DNA of 19,484 nucleotides from JBBRRP01 sp038251425 (lineage in GTDB: Bacteria; Myxococcota_A; Polyangia; Polyangiales; Polyangiaceae), in NCBI GenBank assembly GCA_038251425.1, contig JBBSBI010000088.1, positions 1 through 19,484 on the forward strand, written 5' to 3'. How positions within the stretch are numbered: the first letter of the stretch is position 1; each line of letters begins with the position of its first letter. Of this stretch, positions 7,039-14,491 are shown one piece after another. A model generated the notes under the pieces. The model had not been told where the DNA came from and did no database searches. It saw nothing but the letters and a program-made list of their open reading frames with translations. The position numbers were made by a program, and so were the translations under genes.

Positions 7039-8217
7039 CTACCGGCCAGTCCCCGTCCAGTCAAAGCCTTGGATTTCAGACCAGGCGACGACACTACCGG
7101 ACGAGCGTTTCTGGGAAACACTCCCACCATACACCAGAACCGGTTCGACGTCCTTTCGGGCGACGAGAGCCTGAAACTTGGCGAGAGCATCAAAAAAATC
7201 GGAAGCCACCGTTTGCCCCGACTTCACCTCTACAGCGAGGAGTCGCTTTCCGGCATCAACCAGGACGTCCACCTCTGTGCCCTGATGATCTCGAAAGAAC
7301 CCGAGGCGGGGTTCAATTCCCCGATTGGTGTGCGCTTTATGAATCTCCGACACGACCCAGCTTTCGAAGATCGCGCCACGGTGGGTGTGAACGGTCAGCT
7401 CTTCGGGACTGTGAATACCTAATAGGTAACACAGGAGCCCACTATCATAGAAATGCAACTTGGGCGTCTTGACCAGGCGCTTATTCAGGTTCACGGCCCA
7501 AGGCGGTAACCGGCGGAGCAGGTAACTTGCTTCAAGCACCGAGAGCCACGCTTTCGCGGTATTGTGCGTGATCCCACAGCTTGCTCCTAACGCCGACAGA
7601 TTCAAGAGCGAAGCTGAGTGCCCGGCACACAAACGAAGAAACGTCTGGAAGGAAGTGAGATCGGTGACTTTTAGCACCTGCCGCACATCGCGTTCGACGT
7701 ACGTGCGAACGTAGTTGGCGAGCCACTCTCCTGGCTTCAGGCGACGATCATAGATAGCAGGGTAGCCGCCATTGAGAAGCACACTGAAGAGATCCCGCGG
7801 CACCTTAGGGAAGCCACGAAGTTCCTCGAGGCTCATGGGGAGTAGGGTGACCAACGCGGCACGCCCAGCTAGTGATTGCGAGACGCTTTGGGTGAGCGAA
7901 AAGTTCTCAGATCCGGTCAGGATGAAAAGCCCCGACTTTCTACGTTCATCAACGATGCTTTGTAGGTACGACGCGAGCTCTGGTGTTCGTTGCACTTCAT
8001 CCAGAATTGCTCCTCGTGGGTATTGCGAAAGGAAACCCCGAGGGTCCGACGTCGCAAATTGGCGTGTATCCGGATCTTCCAAAGAGACGTAGGGCTTCTT
8101 GGGGAAGACCGCACGGCAGAGTGTCGTCTTCCCTGACTGTCGAGGGCCCAGCACTGCAACAACCGGGTACCGCCGCGCCAGGGCCCGCACGTGCGGCTCC
8201 AGAGTACGAACGACCAT
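7039..8217 (-). CDS. ATP-binding protein, AAA_14 plus DUF4143
   Basis: This 392-residue protein has the full two-domain layout of the family. The N-terminal AAA_14 ATPase has a Walker A motif GPRQSGKTT (residues 24-32), Walker B AILDEVQ with Asp73-Glu74, and a sensor-like LTGSENF. A DUF4143 C-terminal region follows, with a winged-helix-like segment (NLSALGASCGITHNTAKAWL) and FYDSGL. The end has a PD-(D/E)xK-like pattern, EVDVLVD...LLAVEVKSG. Members are widespread single genes of unclear role, sometimes considered part of mobile or stress-related modules; none is assigned here. Length and motifs are intact. The start is ATG 8217. The upstream region holds a perfect 10-bp inverted repeat that may be its operator. 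The gene sits between an unrelated glycosidase and a dead cytochrome gene, which fits an independently acquired unit. Confidence 0.93.
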   Translation of the reverse strand: MVVRTLEPHVRALARRYPVVAVLGPRQSGKTTLCRAVFPKKPYVSLEDPDTRQFATSDPRGFLSQYPRGAILDEVQRTPELASYLQSIVDERRKSGLFILTGSENFSLTQSVSQSLAGRAALVTLLPMSLEELRGFPKVPRDLFSVLLNGGYPAIYDRRLKPGEWLANYVRTYVERDVRQVLKVTDLTSFQTFLRLCAGHSASLLNLSALGASCGITHNTAKAWLSVLEASYLLRRLPPWAVNLNKRLVKTPKLHFYDSGLLCYLLGIHSPEELTVHTHRGAIFESWVVSEIHKAHTNRGIEPRLGFFRDHQGTEVDVLVDAGKRLLAVEVKSGQTVASDFFDALAKFQALVARKDVEPVLVYGGSVSQKRSSGSVVAWSEIQGFDWTGTGR

Positions 8218-8238
8218 GGGGTAACAATCGTCGCCTTA

Positions 8239-8269
8239 TGAAAATTGTCAATTCCATTTACAATTTTCA
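8239..8269. promoter_or_regulatory. AT-rich inverted repeat upstream of the AAA/DUF4143 gene
   Basis: TGAAAATTGT (8239-8248) and ACAATTTTCA (8260-8269) are perfect 10-bp arms around an 11-bp spacer, 22 bp before the ATPase start codon (8217), in a locally AT-rich stretch. On the reverse strand the repeat overlaps possible promoter elements (TTGTAA, 17 bp, CATAAG). Size, symmetry and position suggest an operator for a dimeric regulator, perhaps autoregulation. A transcription terminator is less likely because no oligo-T run follows on either strand in a suitable place. Confidence 0.5.
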
Positions 8270-8345
8270 CGCCAGAAAATCTGTTGATTGGCTATATTCA
8301 GGCCATACGACTCCGATCACGCTCGGCGCGGCCTGCCGGCATCGC

Positions 8346-8905
8346 CCTATCGACGAGAATGAAGCCGACAACGCGAGCCAGCCAAGCTCGTGATCTTTGA
8401 CAACGTCGAAAACTTTTCCCCTGTCCGTGAGGTCGATCTCGGCGGGCTCTCGGTTCGGGACACGGGACACGACCTCTTTCATCAGGCCTCAGGTGCCGGC
8501 ATAGCCTGTGCTTCATGCCACCCAGAAGGCGCGGAAGACGGCCGCGTCTGGCAATTTTCGGGCCAGGGCGCACGGCGGACGCAATCTCTGCATAACGGCA
8601 TCGCAGGTACTCAACCCTTTCATTGAGATCGCGAGTTGAGCGGAATGGACAAGCTCATGGATGAGGTGCGCCAAGCTCGCGAACAATCAGAACCATGTCG
8701 TTCGTGCCAATGAGCCCGCCTTACAAACTCCCTCACTGATCGGCGTGTCAGCGCGCGCTCCCTTCATGCACGACGGCTATGCCCTCACCTTGCTGGACGC
8801 TTCACCGATCAGTCTTGCGGTGGTGGCGAACTACACGGTCACACATCAACCCTGAGCGGAGCTGAGCTTAAGGCTCTTGTCGCGTATCTTGAGTCGCTCC
8901 ACGTT
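8346..8905 (+). pseudogene. Decayed YVTN-propeller/di-haem cytochrome c protein
   Basis: Pieces of one protein lie in order but in different frames. About 8346-8385 gives IDENEADNASQPSS. From about 8387 another frame gives VIFDNVENFSPVREVDLGGL, then DTGHDLFHQASGAGIACASCHPEG with a c-type haem site CASCH, then RRTQSLHNGIAGTQPFH and a TGA (8624-8626) exactly where relatives have Trp (FHWDG). The frame goes on with ELSGMDKLMDEV and then breaks. A third part (about 8691-8803) reads NEPALQTPSLIGVSARAPFM then HDGYALTLLD. A fourth, about 8803-8905, reads FTDQSCGGGELHGHTSTLSG and AELKALVAYLESL. Intact relatives are periplasmic di-haem proteins, often with N-terminal beta-propeller repeats. The second haem-binding CxxCH and much of the middle are missing. 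This is a dead gene with at least one nonsense change, two or three indels and a deletion. Confidence 0.85.
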
Positions 8906-9065
8906 GCGGGCAACCGGGCTCGTCCGCCACGCGAAGAAATAGGTGAGGCTGCTGTAGGGCAGGCAGTCTCGGAGGGCTTGGGCCACCTAACAACGAGCCA
9001 GCAGAAGCACACAGCGCAATTTTGGTCATGGGCCAGCTTTCACAACAAGCTAAACTGCGCAGCGC

Positions 9066-10790
9066 ATGCAGTGGCTTCCAGCACCATCTCGGCAACTCTG
9101 GATTCGCGGATTGCTCGGCGGATGCACCCTGCTTCTCGGGGCGTGTTCGGCGTACTCTTCCGGCCCTCGCCCCTCTCACCGGACGGCCTCGGCACCCACC
9201 GTACCCGGTACGGGAGGGACAACCGATGGCATTCCACGCACTTCGCCGCCGTCTCAGTTGCTCGCTCCGCCTTTGCCACTCAGGCGGTTAACTCGAGACG
9301 AATATAATAACACCGTTCGAGATCTGTTGAATGATCCAAGTGCGCCTGCTGGTGCGTTTGCCGGAGAATCGATTGGCGGCTCAGGATTCGCCACGCCTGG
9401 CATCGTGTCGGCGCAAGATGTGAGCGGATACATGGATGCCGCCGAGACGTTAGCCAGCGGCAACGCTGGCAAGCTCGCTTCCGGCCTGAGCTGCGATCCG
9501 GCGCTCCAGGGCGATGCGATGTGTGCCAAGCAATTCGTTGAAGGCTTCGGTCGGCGCGCCTATCGGCGCCGCCTCACCCCCGCTGAAGTGGCTGATTTGC
9601 TGCAGGTATTCACAGAAGCCGGTGCGCTGCCCGGCAACGTGACGTTCACGGACAAGCTCCAGCTTTTGGTGAGGGCGATTCTGCAATCACCGCAGTTTCT
9701 CTACCATTGGGAGCTCGGGCTCAGCGCGCCGCACGTAACGAATGGCGCGATTCGCCTCACACCTTACGAAGTCGCTTCCCGGCTTTCCTATTTCCTCTGG
9801 AGCAGCATGCCGGATGAAGAACTGCTCGGGGCTGCTGAGGCCAACAGGCTCGACACACCGAGCAGTTTGGCTGCCGAGGTCACGCGAATGCTTCAGGATC
9901 CCAAGGCTCGCGACACCGTCACCAGCTTTCACTCGCAGTGGCTCAGACTCGATAACGTGCTCCGAATCACTAAAGATCCGACAACTTACCCGCTCTTCAA
10001 CGACGCTTTGCGGCGCGACATGAAGGCGGAAAACGCAGCCTTTGTGAATCACGTGCTGCTCGATTCGGACGCCAAGCTCGCGACCCTGCTCGGCGCAACG
10101 TTCTCCTTTGTGAATGAGCCACTCGCCAAGCTGTATGGCGTGGCAGGAGTTACTGGAACAGGCCTGCGAAAGGTGGCTCTGGACGCTTCTGAACGCGCTG
10201 GAATTCTCACCCAAACGGCGCTGCTTTCGACAACCGCCAATGCCTATGAAGCTTCGCTTATTTTGCGGGGACAATTGCTGCGCGAGCAGTTTCTCTGCCA
10301 ACCCCTCGCTCCTCCCCCAGCCGTTGTCCCGCCGCTGCCTGCCCTGGCTCCAGGCCAGTCGCTTCGCGAGCGTTCCAAGGCCCACATGACCAACGCTTCC
10401 TGCAAGGTGTGTCACGAGCTGATTGATCCCATCGGCTACGGGTTTGGCAACTATGACGCCATCGGTGCGTATCGCACCACCGAGGCCGGGAAAGCGATTG
10501 ACGCCTCGGGAAGCATTTCCGGATTGGATGGCAGCGATCAGAGCTTCAATGGCCCCGCCGAGCTCGCCGCGTTGCTTTCAAACAGTAACCAGGTGAAGAA
10601 CTGTATCGCCAAGCAGTGGTTCCGATTTGCGTTTCGACGCGCAGAGCTCCCGGAAGATGCGCCTTCACTCAGCTCGGCGTTCGATGCCTTTGAGAAAGCG
10701 GACTACGACATCCGGACGCTGCTTTCAGCATTAGCCCAGAGCCCATCCTTTTCGTACCGAAGTCTCGCGCCAGGAGAACTGAGCCAATGA
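9066..10790 (+). CDS. DUF1592-family lipoprotein with DUF1587/1595/1592/1588/1585 modules
   Basis: This 574-residue protein has a signal ending in lipobox LLGAC (Cys27) and a Ser/Pro/Gly linker. The module order follows the family: DUF1587 start (RRLTRDEYNNTVRDLL, from about residue 72), DUF1595 (FVEGFGRRAYRRRLT), DUF1592 (ILQSPQFLYHWE ... SRLSYFLWSSMPDEEL), DUF1588 (RGQLLREQFLCQPL, then CKVCH at 446-450, PIGYGFGNYDAIGAYR) and DUF1585 at the end. The C-x-x-C-H could bind c-type haem. These proteins occur with DUF1552 partners in myxobacteria and planctomycetes; no activity is established to my knowledge. The stop overlaps the next start (ATGA at 10787-10790), so translation is probably coupled. 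It is the first gene of a three-gene operon. No clear ribosome site precedes ATG 9066; the frame is intact throughout. Confidence 0.92.
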   Translation: MQWLPAPSRQLWIRGLLGGCTLLLGACSAYSSGPRPSHRTASAPTVPGTGGTTDGIPRTSPPSQLLAPPLPLRRLTRDEYNNTVRDLLNDPSAPAGAFAGESIGGSGFATPGIVSAQDVSGYMDAAETLASGNAGKLASGLSCDPALQGDAMCAKQFVEGFGRRAYRRRLTPAEVADLLQVFTEAGALPGNVTFTDKLQLLVRAILQSPQFLYHWELGLSAPHVTNGAIRLTPYEVASRLSYFLWSSMPDEELLGAAEANRLDTPSSLAAEVTRMLQDPKARDTVTSFHSQWLRLDNVLRITKDPTTYPLFNDALRRDMKAENAAFVNHVLLDSDAKLATLLGATFSFVNEPLAKLYGVAGVTGTGLRKVALDASERAGILTQTALLSTTANAYEASLILRGQLLREQFLCQPLAPPPAVVPPLPALAPGQSLRERSKAHMTNASCKVCHELIDPIGYGFGNYDAIGAYRTTEAGKAIDASGSISGLDGSDQSFNGPAELAALLSNSNQVKNCIAKQWFRFAFRRAELPEDAPSLSSAFDAFEKADYDIRTLLSALAQSPSFSYRSLAPGELSQ

Positions 10791-12214
10791 AGTTCCAGCG
10801 CAGAACTTTCCTGGCCGCCTTCGGCGCAAGCGCGGCATTTCTCCCGATTCTTGAGGCCGAACGGCTAGAAGCTGTCACGCTCGGCACCGCCAAGCGGTTG
10901 ATCCTCATGGCCTGGCCGAACGGCGTCATTCCTGAGTATTTCTGGCCAAAAGGAGGCTGGCCAACGGCTGACGCCACCAGCTTCACGATCGACACGAGTG
11001 AACAATCGGTGCTGAAGCCGCTCATCCCGCACCAACAAGACATCCTCATCGCGGGCGGGCTGCGCTACGAGAATCAAACTGCGGGCCAGGGGCATGCCTC
11101 AATGCCGATGATGTTCACGGGTGTTGAAGGAGCCTCCATCGACGGCACCATCAGCGACGGCGTGCCGCTCTCGGCGGGCGGCCCTTCGGTAGACATGTAT
11201 GTTGCCGATCATATCGCCAGCACTTCACCGCTCGCTTTTCATTCGTTGCAGCTCCAAGCCTTGAAGCACAATGGCAACGACAGATTCTGTTCCTTTCGCG
11301 GCACCACGATCGGCGGCCTCCCCAATGCGCCCGAGCCCGAAGCAGACCCCACCAAGCTCTTTGCGAAACTCTTCGGTGTGGGGCAGTTTGCTGATCCCGC
11401 ATCGCTCGAACGCATTCGGCTCGAGCGGAAGAGCGTTTTTGACTACGTGGGTCGCAATCTTGAGTCTTTAGGCAGCCGCATGGGCACCGACGACAAAGCC
11501 AAGATCCAGGCGCATATCCAGGCGATTCGGGACGTTGAGGGGCAGCTGGCCGGGCTCGTCGCCAGTTGCACAAAGCCCGACGCACCCGATCCCGCGCAGG
11601 ATTATTTGAACGCCGCGTACACGCCGTTGATCCCTACGATCCACAAGCTCCAAGCGGACATGGTGGTGGCCGCTATGGCCTGCGATCTCACGCGCGTTGC
11701 TAGCTTGCTGTGGGCGGATTCGTCGAACGGAGGCTATTCCTTCTTTTGGCTGGGCAGTGATTTTGTGACGGGCCGCGATGCGGACAACGCGGGCTCGGGT
11801 GGCCCACTTCGCCAGCACCATGAGATCGCGCACCACGCCCATGAATCGCCAGAGAATTTGCGCCGGAAGAATCTGGTAGACCAGTGGTTCTTCTCGCAAT
11901 TCGCGTACATTCTGGAAAAGCTGAAAGCCGTGAAAGAAGGCTCGGGCACGATGCTCGACAATTCGGCCGTGTTGTGCGCCAACGTGTTCGCGGAGGGCGG
12001 CTCGCACAGCACTTCCGATCTGCCGTGGGTGCTGGGCGGGAGCTTGGGTGGCTATTTCAAAACGAGCCGCTATTTGCGCTACACAGGTGGAAAAGCCGGA
12101 GAACAAGCCTCGCATGTGGGGCTTTTGAAAGCCCTCGCCAACGGCATGGGCGCTTCGGGGGATGCGTTCGGGGATCCGAAGTTTGGCGGCGAACATGCGA
12201 GCCTGCGCGGGTGA
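10787..12214 (+). CDS. DUF1552 domain-containing exported protein
   Basis: This 475-residue protein starts MKFQRRTFLAAFGASAAFLP, a twin-arginine (Tat)-type signal (RRTFL plus a hydrophobic stretch), so export in folded form is likely. The body follows the DUF1552 family: MAWPNGVIPEYFWP near the start, SVDMYVADHI, a central helix region (AKIQAHIQAIRDVEGQL), LQADMVVAAMACDLTRVASL, HHEIAHHAHE, and a C-terminal NSAVLCANVFAEGGSHSTSD segment. The family is distantly related to sulfatase/DUF1501-like alkaline-phosphatase-fold proteins, but no catalytic set is evident and the function is unknown. It overlaps the upstream DUF1592 gene by 4 bp and the downstream lipoprotein gene by 4 bp (GTGA), the usual arrangement for this pair. 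A related C-terminal fragment exists at about 16099-16386. Confidence 0.93.
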   Translation: MKFQRRTFLAAFGASAAFLPILEAERLEAVTLGTAKRLILMAWPNGVIPEYFWPKGGWPTADATSFTIDTSEQSVLKPLIPHQQDILIAGGLRYENQTAGQGHASMPMMFTGVEGASIDGTISDGVPLSAGGPSVDMYVADHIASTSPLAFHSLQLQALKHNGNDRFCSFRGTTIGGLPNAPEPEADPTKLFAKLFGVGQFADPASLERIRLERKSVFDYVGRNLESLGSRMGTDDKAKIQAHIQAIRDVEGQLAGLVASCTKPDAPDPAQDYLNAAYTPLIPTIHKLQADMVVAAMACDLTRVASLLWADSSNGGYSFFWLGSDFVTGRDADNAGSGGPLRQHHEIAHHAHESPENLRRKNLVDQWFFSQFAYILEKLKAVKEGSGTMLDNSAVLCANVFAEGGSHSTSDLPWVLGGSLGGYFKTSRYLRYTGGKAGEQASHVGLLKALANGMGASGDAFGDPKFGGEHASLRG

Positions 12215-13482
12215 AGGCGAACTCACGTTTCGACTGGTTTCTCGAGCACAGATCACCAAGCTGGTTCGCGCTCTTCGTAGCGCTTGCTGCATGTAGCTCA
12301 GAGGGCCGACCTTCTGGAAGTGTGGGAACGCTTGGGACCGGCGGCGGCAGCGTTAGCCCGCAAGGTGGTGCCGGGAATCCAAACCAGCCTGTGCGCTACG
12401 GGGACGTCCGCAACTGCGGTACCGTTGGCAATATCTGCCCGCTATTGCTCAGTAGTTATCCCGTTTGCGTTGAGGCAACGTGCGGATTCGAATGCAACGC
12501 CGGATTTTTCGATTGCGATCAAGATCCGAAGAGCGACTGTGAGGTGGATCTGGGACGCGACCCCAACAATTGCGGACGCTGTGGACGCCACTGTTCGGAC
12601 AACCTTTGCACCAATGGTAAGTGCAGCCCGGTGACACTTGCGGAGGGGCAAGATCATCCTCGGTCGTTAGCTATCAACAAAACGCACGCCTATTGGACAA
12701 GCCAAGGGGCCTACCAGAATCCTGCACTGCTACGAGTCCCACTCGAAGGTGGTACCGTTTCCCCTGGCGGGCCCGGACATCTGGGCAATACTTGGGGCAT
12801 CGCGCTCAGCGCCTCGGATGTCTATTGGACTGGCAACGACGGTGGCGATCATGGGCTTTTCCGAGGTGCTTTGGATTTTTCTGGTACCGTGGAGCGGCTC
12901 GATGGGGGGAACAATAATCTGGGGCTGGTCATCGATGAAGCCGGAGGCAGCCTGTATTGGGTTCAAGATTCGGGCATCCGAACGATTGCACTCGGTGGTG
13001 CGAGCGATAGCGCAAAGACGCTGGCTTCCGGCCAAATGGAGGCGCAGGACATCGCGGTGGATGACCTCAACGTCTACTGGGTGAACCACACGGCTACAGG
13101 TTCCGTGGTGAAGCTGGTGAAGGGCTCCACCACTGCGACTCCGCTTGCCGCCAATCAAGCTCTGCCCTCGGGCATTGCCGTCTATCAAAACAACGTTTAC
13201 TGGGCCAACACCGCGAGCGGGGAGATCCTCACGGTGCCGCGCACAGGTGGCACGCCTACCGCACTCGTTTCAAACCTACGCCGCCCATGGGCAGTCGCGG
13301 TTGACGCTTCAGGAGTGTATTGGAGCACCGAGGAAGGCACCGTCTCATCCCTCAGTGAGCCAGCTGGCACTCTCCAAGAGCTCGCACGCTTTGAAGGCAA
13401 ACCGATCGCTCTGGCCCTCGACGCGAGCTCTGTCTATTGGGTGAACGTTGAAAGTGGTAAGCTGCGAAAAGTCGCGAAATAG
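12211..13482 (+). CDS. Cys-module/beta-propeller lipoprotein
   Basis: The start is GTG 12211, overlapping the DUF1552 stop (GTGA); a much longer open frame begins at 11884, but that part is a shadow of the DUF1552 gene. The 423-residue product has a signal ending ALFVALAAC (lipobox, Cys28), a Gly/Ser linker, then a cysteine module (about 90-138) of the myxobacterial type: CGFECNAGFFDCDQDPKSDC, EVDLGRDPNNCGRCGRHC, CTNGKC. Residues about 141-423 are repeated beta-propeller blades of 40-50 residues, each containing a variant of 'IA(V/L)D-A-S-(G/S)-VYW': AINKTHAYW, IALSASDVYW, IAVDDLNVYW, IAVYQNNVYW, VAVDASGVYW, LALDASSVYW. That gives six recognisable blades. It is probably a cell-surface binding protein working with the DUF1592/DUF1552 products; the ligand is unknown. 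Confidence 0.88.
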   Translation: MKANSRFDWFLEHRSPSWFALFVALAACSSEGRPSGSVGTLGTGGGSVSPQGGAGNPNQPVRYGDVRNCGTVGNICPLLLSSYPVCVEATCGFECNAGFFDCDQDPKSDCEVDLGRDPNNCGRCGRHCSDNLCTNGKCSPVTLAEGQDHPRSLAINKTHAYWTSQGAYQNPALLRVPLEGGTVSPGGPGHLGNTWGIALSASDVYWTGNDGGDHGLFRGALDFSGTVERLDGGNNNLGLVIDEAGGSLYWVQDSGIRTIALGGASDSAKTLASGQMEAQDIAVDDLNVYWVNHTATGSVVKLVKGSTTATPLAANQALPSGIAVYQNNVYWANTASGEILTVPRTGGTPTALVSNLRRPWAVAVDASGVYWSTEEGTVSSLSEPAGTLQELARFEGKPIALALDASSVYWVNVESGKLRKVAK

Positions 13483-13568
13483 AAGTCGCTGTCTTTATTG
13501 GGCTTTGGCGGGAGCGCCAGGTGAGCTACCCTTTTCGTTCCTTGGCGAGCGGGCAGCCAGCAACACCG

Positions 13569-13598
13569 AGAAGATAGTAAGCATGCTTACTATCTTCT
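13569..13598. repeat. Perfect 30-bp palindrome between convergent genes
   Basis: AGAAGATAGTAAGCA (13569-13583) is followed at once by its exact reverse complement TGCTTACTATCTTCT (13584-13598), with no spacer. It lies 86 bp after the propeller lipoprotein stop and 73 bp before the stop of the convergent uronate-dehydrogenase-like gene. It could be a bidirectional terminator, since the transcript can fold into a long stem with a small loop, but neither side has an oligo-T run. A binding site for a dimeric protein is an alternative. The arms are A/T-rich compared with the surrounding coding sequence. Confidence 0.8.
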
Positions 13599-13671
13599 GT
13601 TCGACTTTGAGATAGGGGTCACGGACAAGTTTGGGAGTGCTCAAAAAACAATCAAGATCTATGCGGCTGGA

Positions 13672-14475
13672 TTAGGGGCTTAAGCTCACCAGCTGTCCTG
13701 CGGCATCGAAGCGCCAGGGCAAACCCTGCGGGAATCGATCTTGCGCGACAAAACCAAGCCGCCGGGCGGGCTCCGGATCCATGCCCTGTTCGTCGTTGCC
13801 CTCGGGGATACTCGAGACGAATGCCAGCGCGTAGTGGATATCTTCGATCTCGACTGCGCTCACAAAGAAACGCTTCGCGTCCTCGTGGCTCAGATAGGCC
13901 AGTCTCGCGGTGGCGCGGTCCGGCCCAAACCCCCAGCGTGTACTTTCTGGCGTTCGCGGAAACCAACCGAGCCTTGCGCCAATAAATGAAATCTGGTGTG
14001 CGTGAGCGTAGGTTGAGCCGAGCGCCTCAAGGAACACTTTGGTAGCACCGTAGTGGTTCGTGGTTCGGAAACCATCCTCAAGCCGCACGCGTTGTTTTTT
14101 GAGATCGTAGCCACGCACGGTTTGCAGTGTGCTCGCACCTACCACGCGCTTCACACCGAAGCGGCGCGCGGCGTCGAACACGTGGAAAACGCCGACGATG
14201 TTGTTCGGGAGCAGCTGCGTTAAGAAATCTGCCTCATCCGGCGTCGCACCGAGATGGACCACCGTGTCCATGCCCTGAACCGCATCATCCACGTCACCGG
14301 CTTTCGCCAGGTCTCCGACCAAAGATTCGTCGGCGCCTGGCGACGCGTGCAGGTCAAAACCACGCACAAAATGCCCACGATTTCTGAGCGCCGCACTCAC
14401 CACACGCCCCACGGCCCCGGCCGCACCTGTCACCAGAACTCGCTTGGGGTGCGCTGTCTTTTCGTTAGAATTCAT
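13672..14475 (-). CDS. Uronate-dehydrogenase-like extended SDR (NAD-dependent epimerase/dehydratase family)
   Basis: This 267-residue protein matches uronate dehydrogenases in length. An N-terminal Rossmann motif TGAAGAVG (16-23) is followed by an Asp ending strand beta-2 (RGFDLH, Asp41), which favours NAD over NADP. Then come DTVVHLGATPDE, the ANIVG-like NNIVGVFHVFDAAR, Ser115 in VVGAST, and the catalytic Tyr142-x3-Lys146 pair in HYGATK. Uronate dehydrogenases oxidise galacturonate or glucuronate to the aldarolactone. The neighbour immediately upstream on the same strand encodes an enolase-superfamily protein, and such a protein takes the next step in the oxidative uronate pathway. Start choice: ATG 14475 with GAGAA before it; a GTG at 14490, one base after the upstream TAA, is also possible. 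Substrate identity is inferred from similarity and context, not proven. Confidence 0.75.
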   Translation of the reverse strand: MNSNEKTAHPKRVLVTGAAGAVGRVVSAALRNRGHFVRGFDLHASPGADESLVGDLAKAGDVDDAVQGMDTVVHLGATPDEADFLTQLLPNNIVGVFHVFDAARRFGVKRVVGASTLQTVRGYDLKKQRVRLEDGFRTTNHYGATKVFLEALGSTYAHAHQISFIGARLGWFPRTPESTRWGFGPDRATARLAYLSHEDAKRFFVSAVEIEDIHYALAFVSSIPEGNDEQGMDPEPARRLGFVAQDRFPQGLPWRFDAAGQLVSLSP

Positions 14476-14491
14476 AATTTCTCGTGTCACG

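Noticed and set aside
9687..10415. 242-residue reverse-strand frame
   Set aside because: Antisense to DUF1592 modules; no family pattern.
11884..12210. N-terminal extension of the propeller lipoprotein frame
   Set aside because: Overlaps DUF1552 coding sequence and would bury the lipoprotein signal; GTG 12211 gives a proper signal and the common 4-bp overlap.
11468..12292. 274-residue reverse-strand frame
   Set aside because: Antisense to the DUF1552 gene, which has strong family motifs; Arg/Ala/His-rich shadow composition.
13500..13545. Small GC hairpin (TGGCG/CGCCA) after the propeller gene as a terminator
   Set aside because: Only 5 bp of stem, and the short T-run comes about 10 bases too late.
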